Of a DNA stretch of 64,000 bases, positions 9,827 to 19,255 are shown piece by piece. Source of the DNA: Corynespora cassiicola. Its lineage: Eukaryota > Ascomycota > Dothideomycetes > Pleosporales > Corynesporascaceae. The stretch's first letter is position 1. Each line of letters begins with the position of its first letter. The DNA lies in contig JAEUWY010000005.1 of NCBI GenBank assembly GCA_022059125.1, positions 4,526,001 through 4,590,000 of the forward strand, read 5' to 3'. A program made the position numbers and the translations under genes. The notes beneath the pieces are model-generated. The model was given only the letters and a program-made list of their open reading frames with translations, had not been told where the DNA came from and did no database searches.

Positions 9827-11052
9827 ATCGGGCCACTCTTCGGAAAATAAGAGGATAATCTGGGGTACGGCATCGGCGTTGCTACGGACTTTTGACCACA
9901 TCTCAAGTACTTTGAATCGATTTCTATATTTTCTCTCTGACAGACAGTTGGAAGTGACGTGATCAGCACTCTGGTACGCATGCACTAGAGTTACTTATTC
10001 AGATTGCTATTGCTCTGACTACCTACAATTGGAGTCTTTTGTTCGCCATCCCGTGTCTTAGACACCTCCCTATTGTAATACCGCCGCTGAACCTTCCCCT
10101 GTCCGCCCTTATGCTCAATCTCTCATGCCGGGTACGAGTCGTGGAATCACTTTCCCATGTCCTTAGATTCGACCTAGGCCCGAGTGACGTCTCTGATCAT
10201 CCCAATCCATGGTCCACTTCAGTGATGGATCTAAGCGAAAAACATCTGGTAACCCCCAGTGTGATTCCCTTGCTTCAATGGATGTAGTCCGTCTATAACT
10301 TTGAAAGGTACTGCATCACTTCCATGAGCATAATGTTCGCTAGCATGGCAAAGGGTCTGGCTTCCAAGTATTACACCCATCTCTTGAAGGGCGGGTGGAT
10401 GCCTGCGGCATCGGCTTTGTCACGGGCTTATAACTAGACTAATACCTTGAGATGCTGGTTCCTGCATATACATCTTTTGCCCACAAAGGGCGGCAAGGCA
10501 GTTATGTTTTGGTGGTGAGATGATCACAAAAGCAGCACTGAACGCATTTGCTTGGCCCCGAATAAAGCTGCCGTTCTTTATGCTTTCTCATGGCCATGGA
10601 GAGGATTCCAACATCAGCGATTGTACCATTGTATCTTAGAATTGTATGTTATTCTACAAGGTAAAATGATCCGTCAACTTGAATGTTCCAAATTCCAGAC
10701 CTTGGAATGTGTCCGACATTTCAAAATGCATTTTCAACCTTATTCTGCGGCCTATTTCGTGTCGATCCTCACCTTGGTGTCGTTCTAGGTTGACCAAATC
10801 ATGGCAGCATGCCCATCTCCCGGACCTGCCAACCTGCCCAGCATCACAAAGCCCCCGGGCCGTATCAACGTTACACCCGCAACATCCGCAAGACACTTCC
10901 AAAATGGCACCCAATATCCCAATTGTCTGGGGCGAAAAGACATAAAAGCCATCTACCTCGCCGTCAAAAACCCAATTCACCACCATACAAATCCCCCCTC
11001 CTTCCAACAATCATTGAAACCAAGTCAATCCAACCCCAAAAAAACCTCCAAC
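9827..11052. other. Intergenic, nothing recognised
   Basis: About 1.2 kb. Frames present are short, overlap on both strands and lack family features. The last 150 bp (C/A-rich, AAACCAAGTCAATCC-like) look like the 5' UTR of the small secreted protein at 11053. Confidence 0.5.
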
Positions 11053-11279
11053 ATGCGCTTCTTGCTCATTGTTGCTGCTTCCTTTGCAGCCCTCGTCTCT
11101 AGCGCAACCCTTGAACCCGCCCTCGAACCCCGCCAGTGCGTCGTCGCCGGCTCTGTCTGCAACCCCGGACAAATCTGCTGCTCCGGACCCGCCTGCCCCG
11201 CCAACAGGAGCGTGAGTTTACTCCAATTCCTCTCGTTTTGTGTTTCCAGGCTAACTATTAGCGCCAGTGCCCCGATTAA
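11053..11279 (+). CDS. Small secreted cysteine-rich protein, knottin-like
   Basis: Two exons, 11053-11211 and 11268-11279, giving 56 aa. The 56-nt intron has a GTGAGT donor, a GCTAAC branch point and a GCCAG acceptor. The second exon adds only Cys-Pro-Asp and the stop. Residues 1-18 are a clear signal peptide (MRFLLIVAASFAALVSS). The mature part has six cysteines at 29, 36, 42, 43, 48 and 54, i.e. C-x6-C-x5-CC-x4-C-x5-C, the framework of inhibitor-cystine-knot peptides. Such fungal proteins are candidate effectors or antimicrobials; the actual role is unknown. An alternative acceptor at 11249 would drop the sixth Cys, which argues for the structure chosen. Confidence 0.75.
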
Positions 11280-12324
11280 GTGCCTTGCAACAAAGCGTGG
11301 ACCTTTGCTTCCATGGAGTCCTTTTCGATAAACTAGAGCTCGGATGGTAGGAAGGGCTCTGCTTTGGGATTCCGGAAGCGTAGATCCAGGAGGTGGAGCG
11401 GGAGATGTGAGCCAATTTGCGGGATTCTGGTGTTTGTTTAGGTTACGGTAGATAGCATGAGAAACTCAGCCCGCTCCATCTTCAATCATTTGTCCACTCG
11501 CGTGCTATAGTTCGAAGCTTTGCGAGAAGGTTGGCAATTGCCGATATTTGAGCACCCTGAGAGACAGAGCATTCCCTCGGGATGTGTGGTTCTTGGATGG
11601 ACTATTGCAATGACATAGCCCTCTGAACCACTCAGGTAGCTCTCCCTAATGTCCACACCCAGCACAGCAGATCATACTGTACCATAGACCCAGACCTCTG
11701 ACATGAATGAGCCACCCTAAGAGTTCCCCATAATTCGATCGCAAAAAAATCCCCGAGCAGCGTGAATAGGCCACGACGATCAATATCGCACATCCTGCTA
11801 CAGCCAACCTTGCAAACACACAGACGCAGCAAGGATCTTGCGGGCCGAGCCTTTAATAATCAGGGCGGAGCCACATCTCCACCACTCACGAGCTGAGGCC
11901 AAGCTACATTGCCATGGCCTAGCCTTGTTGATGGTACGTGGACGCCGGAACGCCTGGATGTAATAGATAGGCAGGCCTACAACGGCCAACACGGGCGACC
12001 CATGTCGATTCCCACATGTAGGCTATTTGATAGTGTATCTTTTTAGATATCGGGGAAATTTTCCCGCGAGCCGTGGCTTTTAGATTGCTGTTATCAATTC
12101 AAGGTGCATAACTTGGGAGTTGGGCGGATATGTACGCCCTATGCCACGTTGTGTACGTCCGCAACACTCTTAATGATTGCCAGACTCTTGAAACCCGGAA
12201 TCCTCGGGTGGAAACCAAAGCAGTTGGATAATTCCACTAGACAACAGCGGTGTTCAAAATCAACAGGACCCACCCCTCCATCAATTATAGATGGGAATCG
12301 ACGGCGCAAACCTCGTAAGCATCT
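11280..12324. other. Intergenic, nothing recognised
   Basis: About 1.05 kb between the secreted peptide and the catalase remnant. Only short frames without homology features were seen. Confidence 0.5.
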
Positions 12325-12785
12325 CCCACTGACTAGGCCTAAACTTCCCCTCCTTGTAACCAAACATGCGCATCCTCCGCCAGCTCCTTCACCTCCTCAA
12401 ACCCAAACTCCTTCTTCGGCAGCAGTTTATAAACGCCCTCGGCATAATCCGGCGCAATGTTATAAATCTGCGCGAGGTACTTCTTCTGCAACGCCGTTAG
12501 TTCAGCTCCTCATGCACACAACCACGAGCGGAGCAACGTTACCTGAATCTCCACAACCTTGACAAACCTGAGCATATTCGCCGTATTCTTACACGTATTC
12601 CCCCGCTCCCTATCGCTCATCACGCGCGTCCAAAGCTCCCTGGGCAGCTCATACTCGCTCTTCGCCCCCTCATGCCAATAATGGCTCTTCCGACTAACAA
12701 CGCTGTCGCTAACCTGATACGGCGCCTCCGCAACATCAGGCTTAAGCTCGGCTACAGGGGTTCCGATCACCCCACCAAAACTCAA
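12325..12785 (-). pseudogene. Catalase pseudogene, C-terminal fragment
   Basis: On the minus strand this encodes the end of a small-subunit-type catalase: GTPVAELKPDVAEAP, SRKSHYWHEGAKSEY, NTANMLRFVKVVEIQ. A GT-AG intron (12542-12486) follows, then KKYLAQIYNIAPDYA and KEFGFEEVKELAEDAHVW. At the end, one extra T after VW shifts the frame out of the usual YKEGKFRP tail. About 150 residues that should precede this fragment (the region after DADP) are absent and replaced by the palindromic structure at 12747-13873. Clearly non-functional as it stands. Confidence 0.85.
12747..12772 (+). repeat. Outer inverted repeat, left copy (catalase-derived)
   Basis: 26 bp inside the catalase C-terminal fragment (codons around VIGTPVAE). 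It recurs in inverted orientation at 13848-13873 with a single C/T mismatch. This ties the palindrome to the rearrangement of the catalase gene itself. Confidence 0.8.
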
Positions 12786-12895
12786 CCTCCTAAGTCAACC
12801 TGGAGTCATTTGAGCGTATAAGACTGAGGCTAAATATCCAGCTTAAAGACCTGTACAATATAGACGAGAGTGGGCTAGGCCTAGGGGTATGTACG

Positions 12896-13227
12896 AACAG
12901 CCAGGTCCTTGCTAGCTCACAGAGGAAAAAGGCTTACGTTAAAAGCCCAGAGAATCGCAAGTTACTGTACTTTAGAAGCTAAGCTGAGCTCAGTAGTAGT
13001 CTTCAAAGGCCAAGCGCTTCAAACAACATAGTTCCCGGCCGAATCAATCCCTCAGTGGTTCTATACAACCTCAGAGAATAGCTAGATATTAAATAAGATC
13101 GGCTGTGAGTGGCTACAGCGTGTGTTTATCCCGGAAACGGCTTATAGCCAGCCTTATAGCTAGCCCTAGCTACCATTAACGGTGCAGCCCCTGTCAAAAA
13201 GGAACGATTTATTACATGCTATAGCCG
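12896..13227 (+). repeat. Left arm of large inverted repeat
   Basis: About 332 bp that matches the reverse complement of 13338-13673 almost throughout. Shared words include CTAGCTCACAGAGG, TTTAGAAGCTAAGCTGAG and TAAATAAGATCGGCTGTG. Most differences are C/T or G/A changes (CCCGG against CCTGG, CAACCTC against CAACTTC, TTATAG against TCATGG), a pattern expected from RIP. It carries no coding frame. It sits inside the catalase pseudogene, so it is probably a foldback/MITE-type insertion or an inverted duplication. Confidence 0.85.
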
Positions 13228-13337
13228 AGCCATCATTTGTGAAGACCCCAGCACGTGGCCAATGTTGAAAGGTGGCATGCTAGAGGCCTTCCAGCCAGCC
13301 CGAATTATACGCTCAGTAAGGCCTTGCTCTCTGGCCT
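13228..13337. other. Spacer between inverted-repeat arms
   Basis: 110 bp, unique within the window, with no reading frame of note. It would form the loop of a very long hairpin. Confidence 0.6.
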
Positions 13338-13673
13338 GGCTATAGCATGTAATAAATCGTTCCTTTTTAACAGGGGCTGCAGCGTCAATAGTAGCTAGGG
13401 CTAGCCATGAGGCTGGCTATAAGCCGTTTCCAGGATAAACACACGCTGTAGCCACTCACAGCCGATCTTATTTAATGTTTAGCTATTCTCTGAAGTTGTA
13501 TAGAACCACTGAGAGATCGATTCGGCCTGGGACCATGTTGTTTAAAATGCCTGGCCCTTGAAGACCACCACTAGGCTCAGCTTAGCTTCTAAAGTACAGT
13601 GACTTACTCACGACTCTCTGGGCTTTTAACGTAAGCCTTTTTCCTCTGTGAGCTAGTAAGGACCCGGCTGTTG
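13338..13673 (-). repeat. Right arm of large inverted repeat
   Basis: Reverse-complement partner of 12896-13227, starting GGCTATAGCATG and ending GGACCCGGCTGTTG. Beyond it (13674-13847) the two sides no longer match, but a 26-bp match resumes further out. Confidence 0.85.
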
Positions 13674-13847
13674 CTTTATAAGGCTAGTAAGGCTTTTTTA
13701 AAGACCAACACAAGGGCTGCAGGCCTCGAGGCCGAGAATTAAAGGCTGAAAAGCTAGCTAGCTGCGCTTAGGCCTCAAGTCTATGCATTTTAAATGAAAA
13801 GCTTAGTGGCAATATACGTGTTTTTACGGAGTGGCTCACTTTTTTGA

Positions 13848-13873
13848 GGGTGATCAGAACCCCTGTAGCCGAG
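13848..13873 (-). repeat. Outer inverted repeat, right copy (catalase-derived)
   Basis: Inverted copy of 12747-12772. It lies directly 3' of the N-terminal catalase fragment but in antisense orientation to it, so part of the catalase gene is present twice, once flipped. Confidence 0.8.
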
Positions 13874-13887
13874 TTTAGTTGATTTTT

Positions 13888-14510
13888 ACAGGTTGAGGGG
13901 TCGGCGTCTGAGGGTTGCATTACTTGGACGTGCGCGGTCCAGGTTATGGCTTCGCCATTTTCGATGGCTTCCCAGAAGTCGCGCTTCGAGTAGTCTGGGT
14001 CCTCGCCGCACATTTGGGTGGCTTCTTCTTGGGTGAATTGATTTTGGCCGTGGTTGGCGATGAAGTCGTACTTTACGTAGACGAATTGGCCGACCTTTTT
14101 TACCCATTTAAAGGCGTGACAGCCGTAGCCGTGGTTGAAGCGCCAGCCTTGAGGGGTGCCGTGGTCGCTGAAGAACATGAGGCCTGCATGATTTCCTTCT
14201 GGGGTGTTGCCGAGAAGATCGAAGAGTGCATCATAGTCGAGGAGGAAGTTCTTTGGGCTGCGAGACTGGGAGCGGATAACGTCGGGGCCTTGGATGGGGT
14301 CGCGGCAAAAGAATACGGTCAGCAGAGTCTTTTTGCTGGAGTGATAGTAACGCACAAAGTTCAAACCGACAATGTCGTAGTTGCCTTCCATGGTGTAGAA
14401 TTTGATGGCAAATCCACGAGGGTTGCGTGCTTCAACGGGGAATTCGCGGCCTAGGGTCACGGTCGAGAAACACACAAACACAGGAGTTTTTTCTCTCACA
14501 CTAGAGAGAA
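13888..14510 (-). pseudogene. Catalase pseudogene, N-proximal fragment
   Basis: Minus-strand frame with unmistakable catalase sequence: STVTLGREFP, ARNPRGFAIKFYT, FFCRDPIQGPD, FLLDYDALFDLLGNTPEGN, FSDHGTPQGWRFNHGYG, EATQMCGEDPDYS and WTAHVQVMQPSDADP. Several things are wrong. The first 60-70 residues, including the catalytic His of the VHAKG motif, are missing. A former intron between GLNF and VFFCRDP now reads through without a usable acceptor. After DADP the sequence leaves the family at an antisense piece of the same gene. Functional enzymes of this type decompose H2O2 in a heme pocket; this copy cannot. Confidence 0.9.
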
Positions 14511-14582
14511 AGTTGGCTTTCTAGAATATGTCAACACTGCACTGCACTTGAATATTGGGTAGACCTACGGTCAGATCGCTGA

Positions 14583-15151
14583 CATTCTTGGTGCACTCAA
14601 ATTATCCATAAGCACCAGATCCACAGGGATGCACCATCACAACACGTCTTGCCCGCTCATCTGTCCAAAGTGGACCACTGCATCTTCAACTCGGTGCTCG
14701 AGGGAAAGGAAAGGGCAGACAGGGACCGCGAGGAGCACCACAGGGCAAGTTTTATCCGTCTCTTGCAATCGGTACCGACTCTAACCAGGCCTAGGTCAAG
14801 GAAATGCTCAAGGTGTTCCAAAACATGGATTCGACGCATCCACAATACGTTCGCAAGATCAAGGAGTTGATGACGGAGCTGTCGGATCACATCAAGGAAG
14901 AGGGGCAGGATGACCTTCCTGCTCTTGAGGCTGTTCTCAAACAGGCAGATAACCAGGGCACGAGCGAGTCCCTCGCGAAGCGTTTTGATAGGACCAAGGC
15001 CTTTGTTCCGTCGAGGAGCCATCCCAGCACCGGCGAGAGCCCTCCTTTTGAGACCGTCATGAGTCTTCTCACGGCTCCCATTGACCGTCTTTCCGATATC
15101 TTTAGGAAGTTCCCCGATAAGCCCATTAGCCGGAAACCATATACCAAGTAG
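14583..15151 (+). pseudogene. Hemerythrin-like (HHE) protein, 5'-truncated
   Basis: The frame is open from 14583 to 14744, joins after an intron at 14745-14794, and continues 14795-15151. The donor is GC rather than GT (AGG|GCAAGT), a GC-AG intron with strong flanking consensus. The joined product contains GKERADRDREEHH, VKEMLKVFQNMD, ELSDHIKEEGQDDLPALE, AFVPSRSHPS and PPFETVMSLLTAPIDRL, matching fungal HHE cation-binding proteins that carry a di-iron four-helix bundle. The first 50-60 residues with the initial His ligands (DHREL-like block) and any ATG are missing, and a TGA precedes the frame. It may be a pseudogene, or have an upstream exon I cannot find. It is head-to-head with the catalase remnant. 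Confidence 0.7.
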
Positions 15152-15494
15152 ACAGAAGCAATGGCGAGATGATGTCCTCTCTGAAGATGGATATGCGAGG
15201 TGACATTTTGTTAGTCACGGGCCTGTATCAATAGATGAATCGATTGCTTTCTCAAAACGTATCGACTTTGGAATGATGTTAGTGCCGTGAGCGGAGTGTT
15301 GAGTAATCGGGTGGTGCCAATGCCTGGGGGTCGGCCGATTAGCTCGCAGTAACGCCAGATGTCAGATCCGGCTAATCAGATTGGACGGAAAACACCAGGC
15401 CACCATCGTCATGGCACTGATTTGGTGCTGCGGCGGAGACAGTCAGCCGGCGGGCGGGGGCTTTCATCCGTAAGACCAACAGATATAACGCACA
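15152..15494. other. Intergenic, nothing recognised
   Basis: 343 bp between the HHE remnant and the DUF1772 gene; it holds the promoter of the latter and no frame. Confidence 0.5.
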
Positions 15495-16183
15495 ATGGCA
15501 GCCATTCCCATCAACCCACAGCTTGCTTCTCCAGCTAGCACTGCAGCGCGACTCATTCCGCAGCTCAACGCGGTGCAATCGCCCAACGAAACTCCCCTCT
15601 CGCTACATTGGTCGACGGAGCTGATCATGGAGAGACTCACCCCAGCGATACAGACGTACAGCATCCTCGCCGTGGCTCTTGCAGCCGGTAAGCCGCCCGT
15701 CCTACCTGGAGCGATGGTATTGATCAAGTAGGCACCAACCTCAGCACGTCCATCGTCACACTGCCGGCGCTCCTCCACGCGCCGCCCTCGACTCTGGTGA
15801 CGCAATGGAAGATAGTCTACGACGAGGGCATCGCGCCCGTCGTGTCGCTCGCCCTCAGTTCGTCGGTCGGGTTCGCGACGCTTGCATATCGCTCGACGCT
15901 GGCGCCCACGCTGACGCCGACGGGGGCCGTCTCGCACGCCAAAAGAAACCTGTACGTGGCTGCAGCGGTGGCAGCGTTTGGGCTCGCGCCGTACACGCGG
16001 ATCCTGATGATTTCAACGATTGACGAGCTGATGCGGCGGGAAAGGGCACAGGGGCAGGCACAGGCAAAGGGCGAAAAGGAAGGAACACATGCACTGGTGA
16101 GGAAGTGGGGTCGGCTGAACCTGATCAGGGGCGCGATGCTGCTGCTGTCGGCCGGGTTGGGGGCGTGGGCGAGCCTGAGCTAG
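15495..16183 (+). CDS. DUF1772 / anthrone-oxygenase-like membrane protein
   Basis: Two exons, 15495-15687 and 15732-16183 (44-nt intron), giving 214 aa. The join gives ALAAGTNLSTSIVTLPALL, a continuous first membrane helix typical of DUF1772. Three more hydrophobic segments follow: PVVSLALSSSVGFATLAY, YVAAAVAAFGLAPYTRILM and LIRGAMLLLSAGLGAWASL. The PYTRxLM block and the N-D/E motif after it (ISTIDELMRR) are family hallmarks. The best-studied members oxidise anthrones to anthraquinones in polyketide pathways; many others have unknown substrates, and no polyketide synthase is in this window. An unusual Gln/Lys-rich loop (QGQAQAKGEKEG) sits between helices 3 and 4. Confidence 0.82.
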
Positions 16184-16542
16184 GCGTCTCGGATGCAACA
16201 GAGGACCTGATCCGAGGGCTGGCTGTACTGTAGAGGATGGTGCCGTAATCGCTCGCCATTTGCGGCACGGTGGTCGTGATGCGGAGGGGTTGTGGCGCGG
16301 GTGGATTCCGCTGCTTAATCAGCCCAAGGTTGCTTTCTCAAACATCGGCACTCCTGCCATCCGGTGACCGGCCTGCTTACCGCTGCCCGCTGCCCGTACC
16401 CATGTACTGTATTACAGACCAACTCGGGGGGCGGTACAATAGCCCTCGCACAACCACCGACCCCGACATCAATTAGCAACCCTCGCCGGGCCCGGATACA
16501 CAGACATGATGACTGCTTGGTAAACACGATACGAGGCACGTC
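16184..16542. other. Intergenic, nothing recognised
   Basis: 359 bp; promoter of the nitroreductase-like gene. No frame or RNA gene was seen. Confidence 0.5.
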
Positions 16543-17792
16543 ATGGCCGTTGCCGTGCGGTCCCTGCTGATCGGCCTCTTTGCCGGCGTATTTCTGGCCT
16601 TGCTGTTGCAACACAACACCTCGTCTCTGCAATTGCCGTTTGCACCCACCCCACGGGAAGACGTGGTATCCACTCCTGCAGACTTCTCATTCGGCAACAT
16701 GGCGCACCTGCTGAGGAATTCCTTACAAATGGCAAGCCAGGCGGTGCGAGCCGCCGGAGGGTACAAAAGCGCCAGTCTCGCTGCCACCTCCCTCCGCCGT
16801 ACCACTACTCCAGCTTTTACAACCACCACCAATTCCCTCCGATCCTTTTCGACTCCCTCTGCAGCTATGGCTCCCAAGACTTTCATTGAGGCCGTCGAGG
16901 CGCGCCGCACCATCTACGCCCTCAACAAGGAGGTGCCCATCTCTGACAAGGACATCACCGAGATCGCGAAGAAGGTCGTCCTCCACGTGCCCTCGTCCTT
17001 CAACTCGCAGTCGACCCGCATCGTCGTCCTGCTCGGCAAGGAGCACGACACCTTCTGGGACTACGTCCTCGAGGTCCTGAAGCCCATTGTCCCCGCGGAG
17101 CAGCTGCCCAGCACCGAGGGCAGGATCTCTGGCTTCAAGGCCGGCTATGGCACTGTGAGTACCCACCTGAGCATCAGGCTCAATTGCACCCCTAGCAGGC
17201 AAGGCAGCGGAATCTTCTCGAAAGGCGGTGGGCGGCATATTGGCAGACATGTGTAGAAAGATGGCTCTCTCACGCGAGCGCCCCACCGCCGCCCCTCTGC
17301 ATGATGCAAGCCCCACCTGACGCCATTCGCCGACGCTCTGCCGCACTCCCCCTCCACCCTCTAAACCCTGCCCCGCCAGCCTCGCCCACAACCCCAAGAC
17401 TTCCAAAGTGTTCTGCACCACGTCGCAGCCCGTGACCACCGCTAACCTGTAAACCCCTCCTCTAGGCGCTCTTCCTCGAGGACCCCGAGCCCGTCGAGGC
17501 CCTCCGCAAGGCCTTCCCCATCTACGCCCACCACTTCGGCGACTGGAGCGAGCACGCGTCGGCCATGCACCAGTTCGCGCTCTGGACCGCGCTCGAGGCC
17601 GAGGGCCTGGGCGCTAACCTGCAGCACTACAACCCGCTCATCGACCGCAAGGCGCAGGAGCACTGGAACATCCCCGTCGACTGGAAGCTGCGCGCCCAGC
17701 TCGTGTTTGGCGGCAAGGTTGCTGATGCCGGCGAGAAGGAGTTCAAGCCCGTCGAGGGCACCCGGCTGTTCGTGCACGGCGCCAAGGAGTAG
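16543..17792 (+). CDS. Frm2/Hbn1-like nitroreductase, possibly with membrane-anchored and short forms
   Basis: Exons 16543-17154 and 17466-17792 give 312 aa from the first ATG. The 311-nt intron is long for this window. The catalytic region from about residue 109 (MAPKTFIEAVEARRTIYAL) has the oxidoreductase-like nitroreductase motifs ARRTIY, HVPSSFNSQSTR and, near the end, RAQLVFG. Yeast relatives Frm2 and Hbn1 are about 190 aa, FMN-dependent and linked to lipid signalling and oxidative stress. The same size results from the in-frame ATG at 16867. The extra 108 residues contain a hydrophobic N-terminus (LLIGLFAGVFLALLL) and then a Ser/Thr/Arg-rich stretch resembling a mitochondrial presequence. 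Further in-frame ATGs lie at 16699 and 16729. Confidence 0.82.
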
Positions 17793-18512
17793 GCGGATTA
17801 TACCCGGCGCGGTTGTGATGGATGGCATAGCGTGCATACATGGAGTTTTTCGGGGGACGGAGTAGCGGGCTTGTGGGTAGAGTACCTAGGCAAGCGATCC
17901 ATGATCAATGGAAGGGTTTTGGTTTTGCATTTATCCGGGTACGAGGTTTGCCGGCGACGTGCGCATCCTTCACGTCCTCGTTGCTCAATCGCCTAGTCCT
18001 CCTGACCACGTACATTGAGCAAGGACATGTCGTAGCGAGACCGCGCCGCAGGAACACATGCAGTCCGGTCCGTCAGCACCGCTCCCCCGGACATATCCAA
18101 CCGCCGAAACCGTGACCAGGGATCGATTAAGGTGCTGACAGCGAGAACCAGGCTCTGCGGGAACTAAAATCCTTCAGGGCTCCGCACATTAGACTAGCAC
18201 AAGCGCGACGCAGTTGCCAAAAAGAGCACCAATTCCAACCTCATAGCTTGTATTGATATCGACATGTCGTCCCCTCGCAACTCATAACCCGTCATTACAA
18301 AGTAAAAAGTCATGAGACGTCGTGCCCATTACCTCCGCCACCAATCTCGGCCTTAGACTCCCCTTGGTCCAACGAATGGAAGAAAGAAATGGAACATTAC
18401 CACCACTCCGCCGTCAACTCATCACCACGCGTGTCGTTCGTTTGGATATCACCACATCCTCCAAGCACCACTCAGCCAGTCCAGACTCTAGCTTTCCAGC
18501 CAGCCAGCTAGT
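17793..18512. other. Intergenic between convergent genes
   Basis: 720 bp holding the 3' ends of the nitroreductase (plus) and MARVEL (minus) genes. No convincing coding frame. Confidence 0.5.
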
Positions 18513-19255
18513 CTAGACCGTAGTAACCGGCACCGTCCCCTCCGCCGCCACAGGCGCAGGCGTCGCAGCATACTTGTCATCATGCGCCACGACCGGAGTC
18601 CTCTTCGCACGCTGCAACTGCCAAAGCCACGTCTCCAAGAACTGGCCCACGATGTTCGTAAAGCTATGGGCGTTATATTAGCCCTGCATCCCAAAGCCGT
18701 GCCGGGAGGGAGAGAAGGGGGGGGAATGGGGAAACGTACAAAGCCAAAAAGGTAAATGCCTGGAGCGTCCACTTCAGCGAGCACTTGTTAACGCCGGCGG
18801 GCGATCGCGCCTCGCAAGGTCCAAAGTTGTAGTCCTGCGACGCGAAGACGAAGGCTGTGAGCCAGAGGTAGCTAAACGCCCACGAGACGGGGGCGAGGTA
18901 GCCCTTGTAGGATTTCAGGGCGGGGAGGAAGAGGGCTGGGAGGTAGAGGAAGGAGTCGATGGACGCCTGCGTTTCCCCGTTAGCACGCCTGTACACAAAC
19001 ACATATACACACACGTGTACGTATTGTGCAAGTCGGTGGTTTGGGGGCACTCACAATCGTGACCCAGTAGATGATGTGCGTGTTGTGCGAGAAGTGCGCG
19101 ATGAAGTAGGCGGCGATGCTCATGACGATGATGCTCGAGACCCAATGCAGCCAGTTGGCCGCCAGGATCATGGGGCGGTACTTCTTGCCCGTGCTGCTCG
19201 TGGCAGGCGCGCCGTAGTCGGTGGCAGCCGCGTTGTTGCTGCGTCCAAAGGCCAT
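18513..19255 (-). CDS. MARVEL-domain membrane protein
   Basis: Three exons, 19255-19055, 18966-18740 and 18663-18513, giving 192 aa. Four hydrophobic segments are visible: VSSIIVMSIAAYFIAHF, SFLYLPALFLPAL, VSWAFSYLWLTAFVFAS and ALKWTLQAFTFLAFF-type, with the conserved NFGPCE and CSLKWTLQAF motifs of fungal MARVEL proteins near helices 3 and 4. The final exon gives a cytosolic tail (LETWLWQLQRAKRTPVV). Proteins of this fold (four-helix, tetraspan) sit in the plasma membrane or endomembranes and organise membrane domains; no enzyme activity is expected. Both joins restore frame and family order. A CA-rich tract lies in intron 1. Confidence 0.82.

Noticed and set aside
12104..12562. 152-codon plus-strand frame
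   Set aside because: It is antisense to the C-terminal catalase fragment and has no features of its own.
13228..13337. CRISPR-like or tandem repeat array around the palindrome
   Set aside because: The structure is one inverted repeat with a single unique spacer, not an array.
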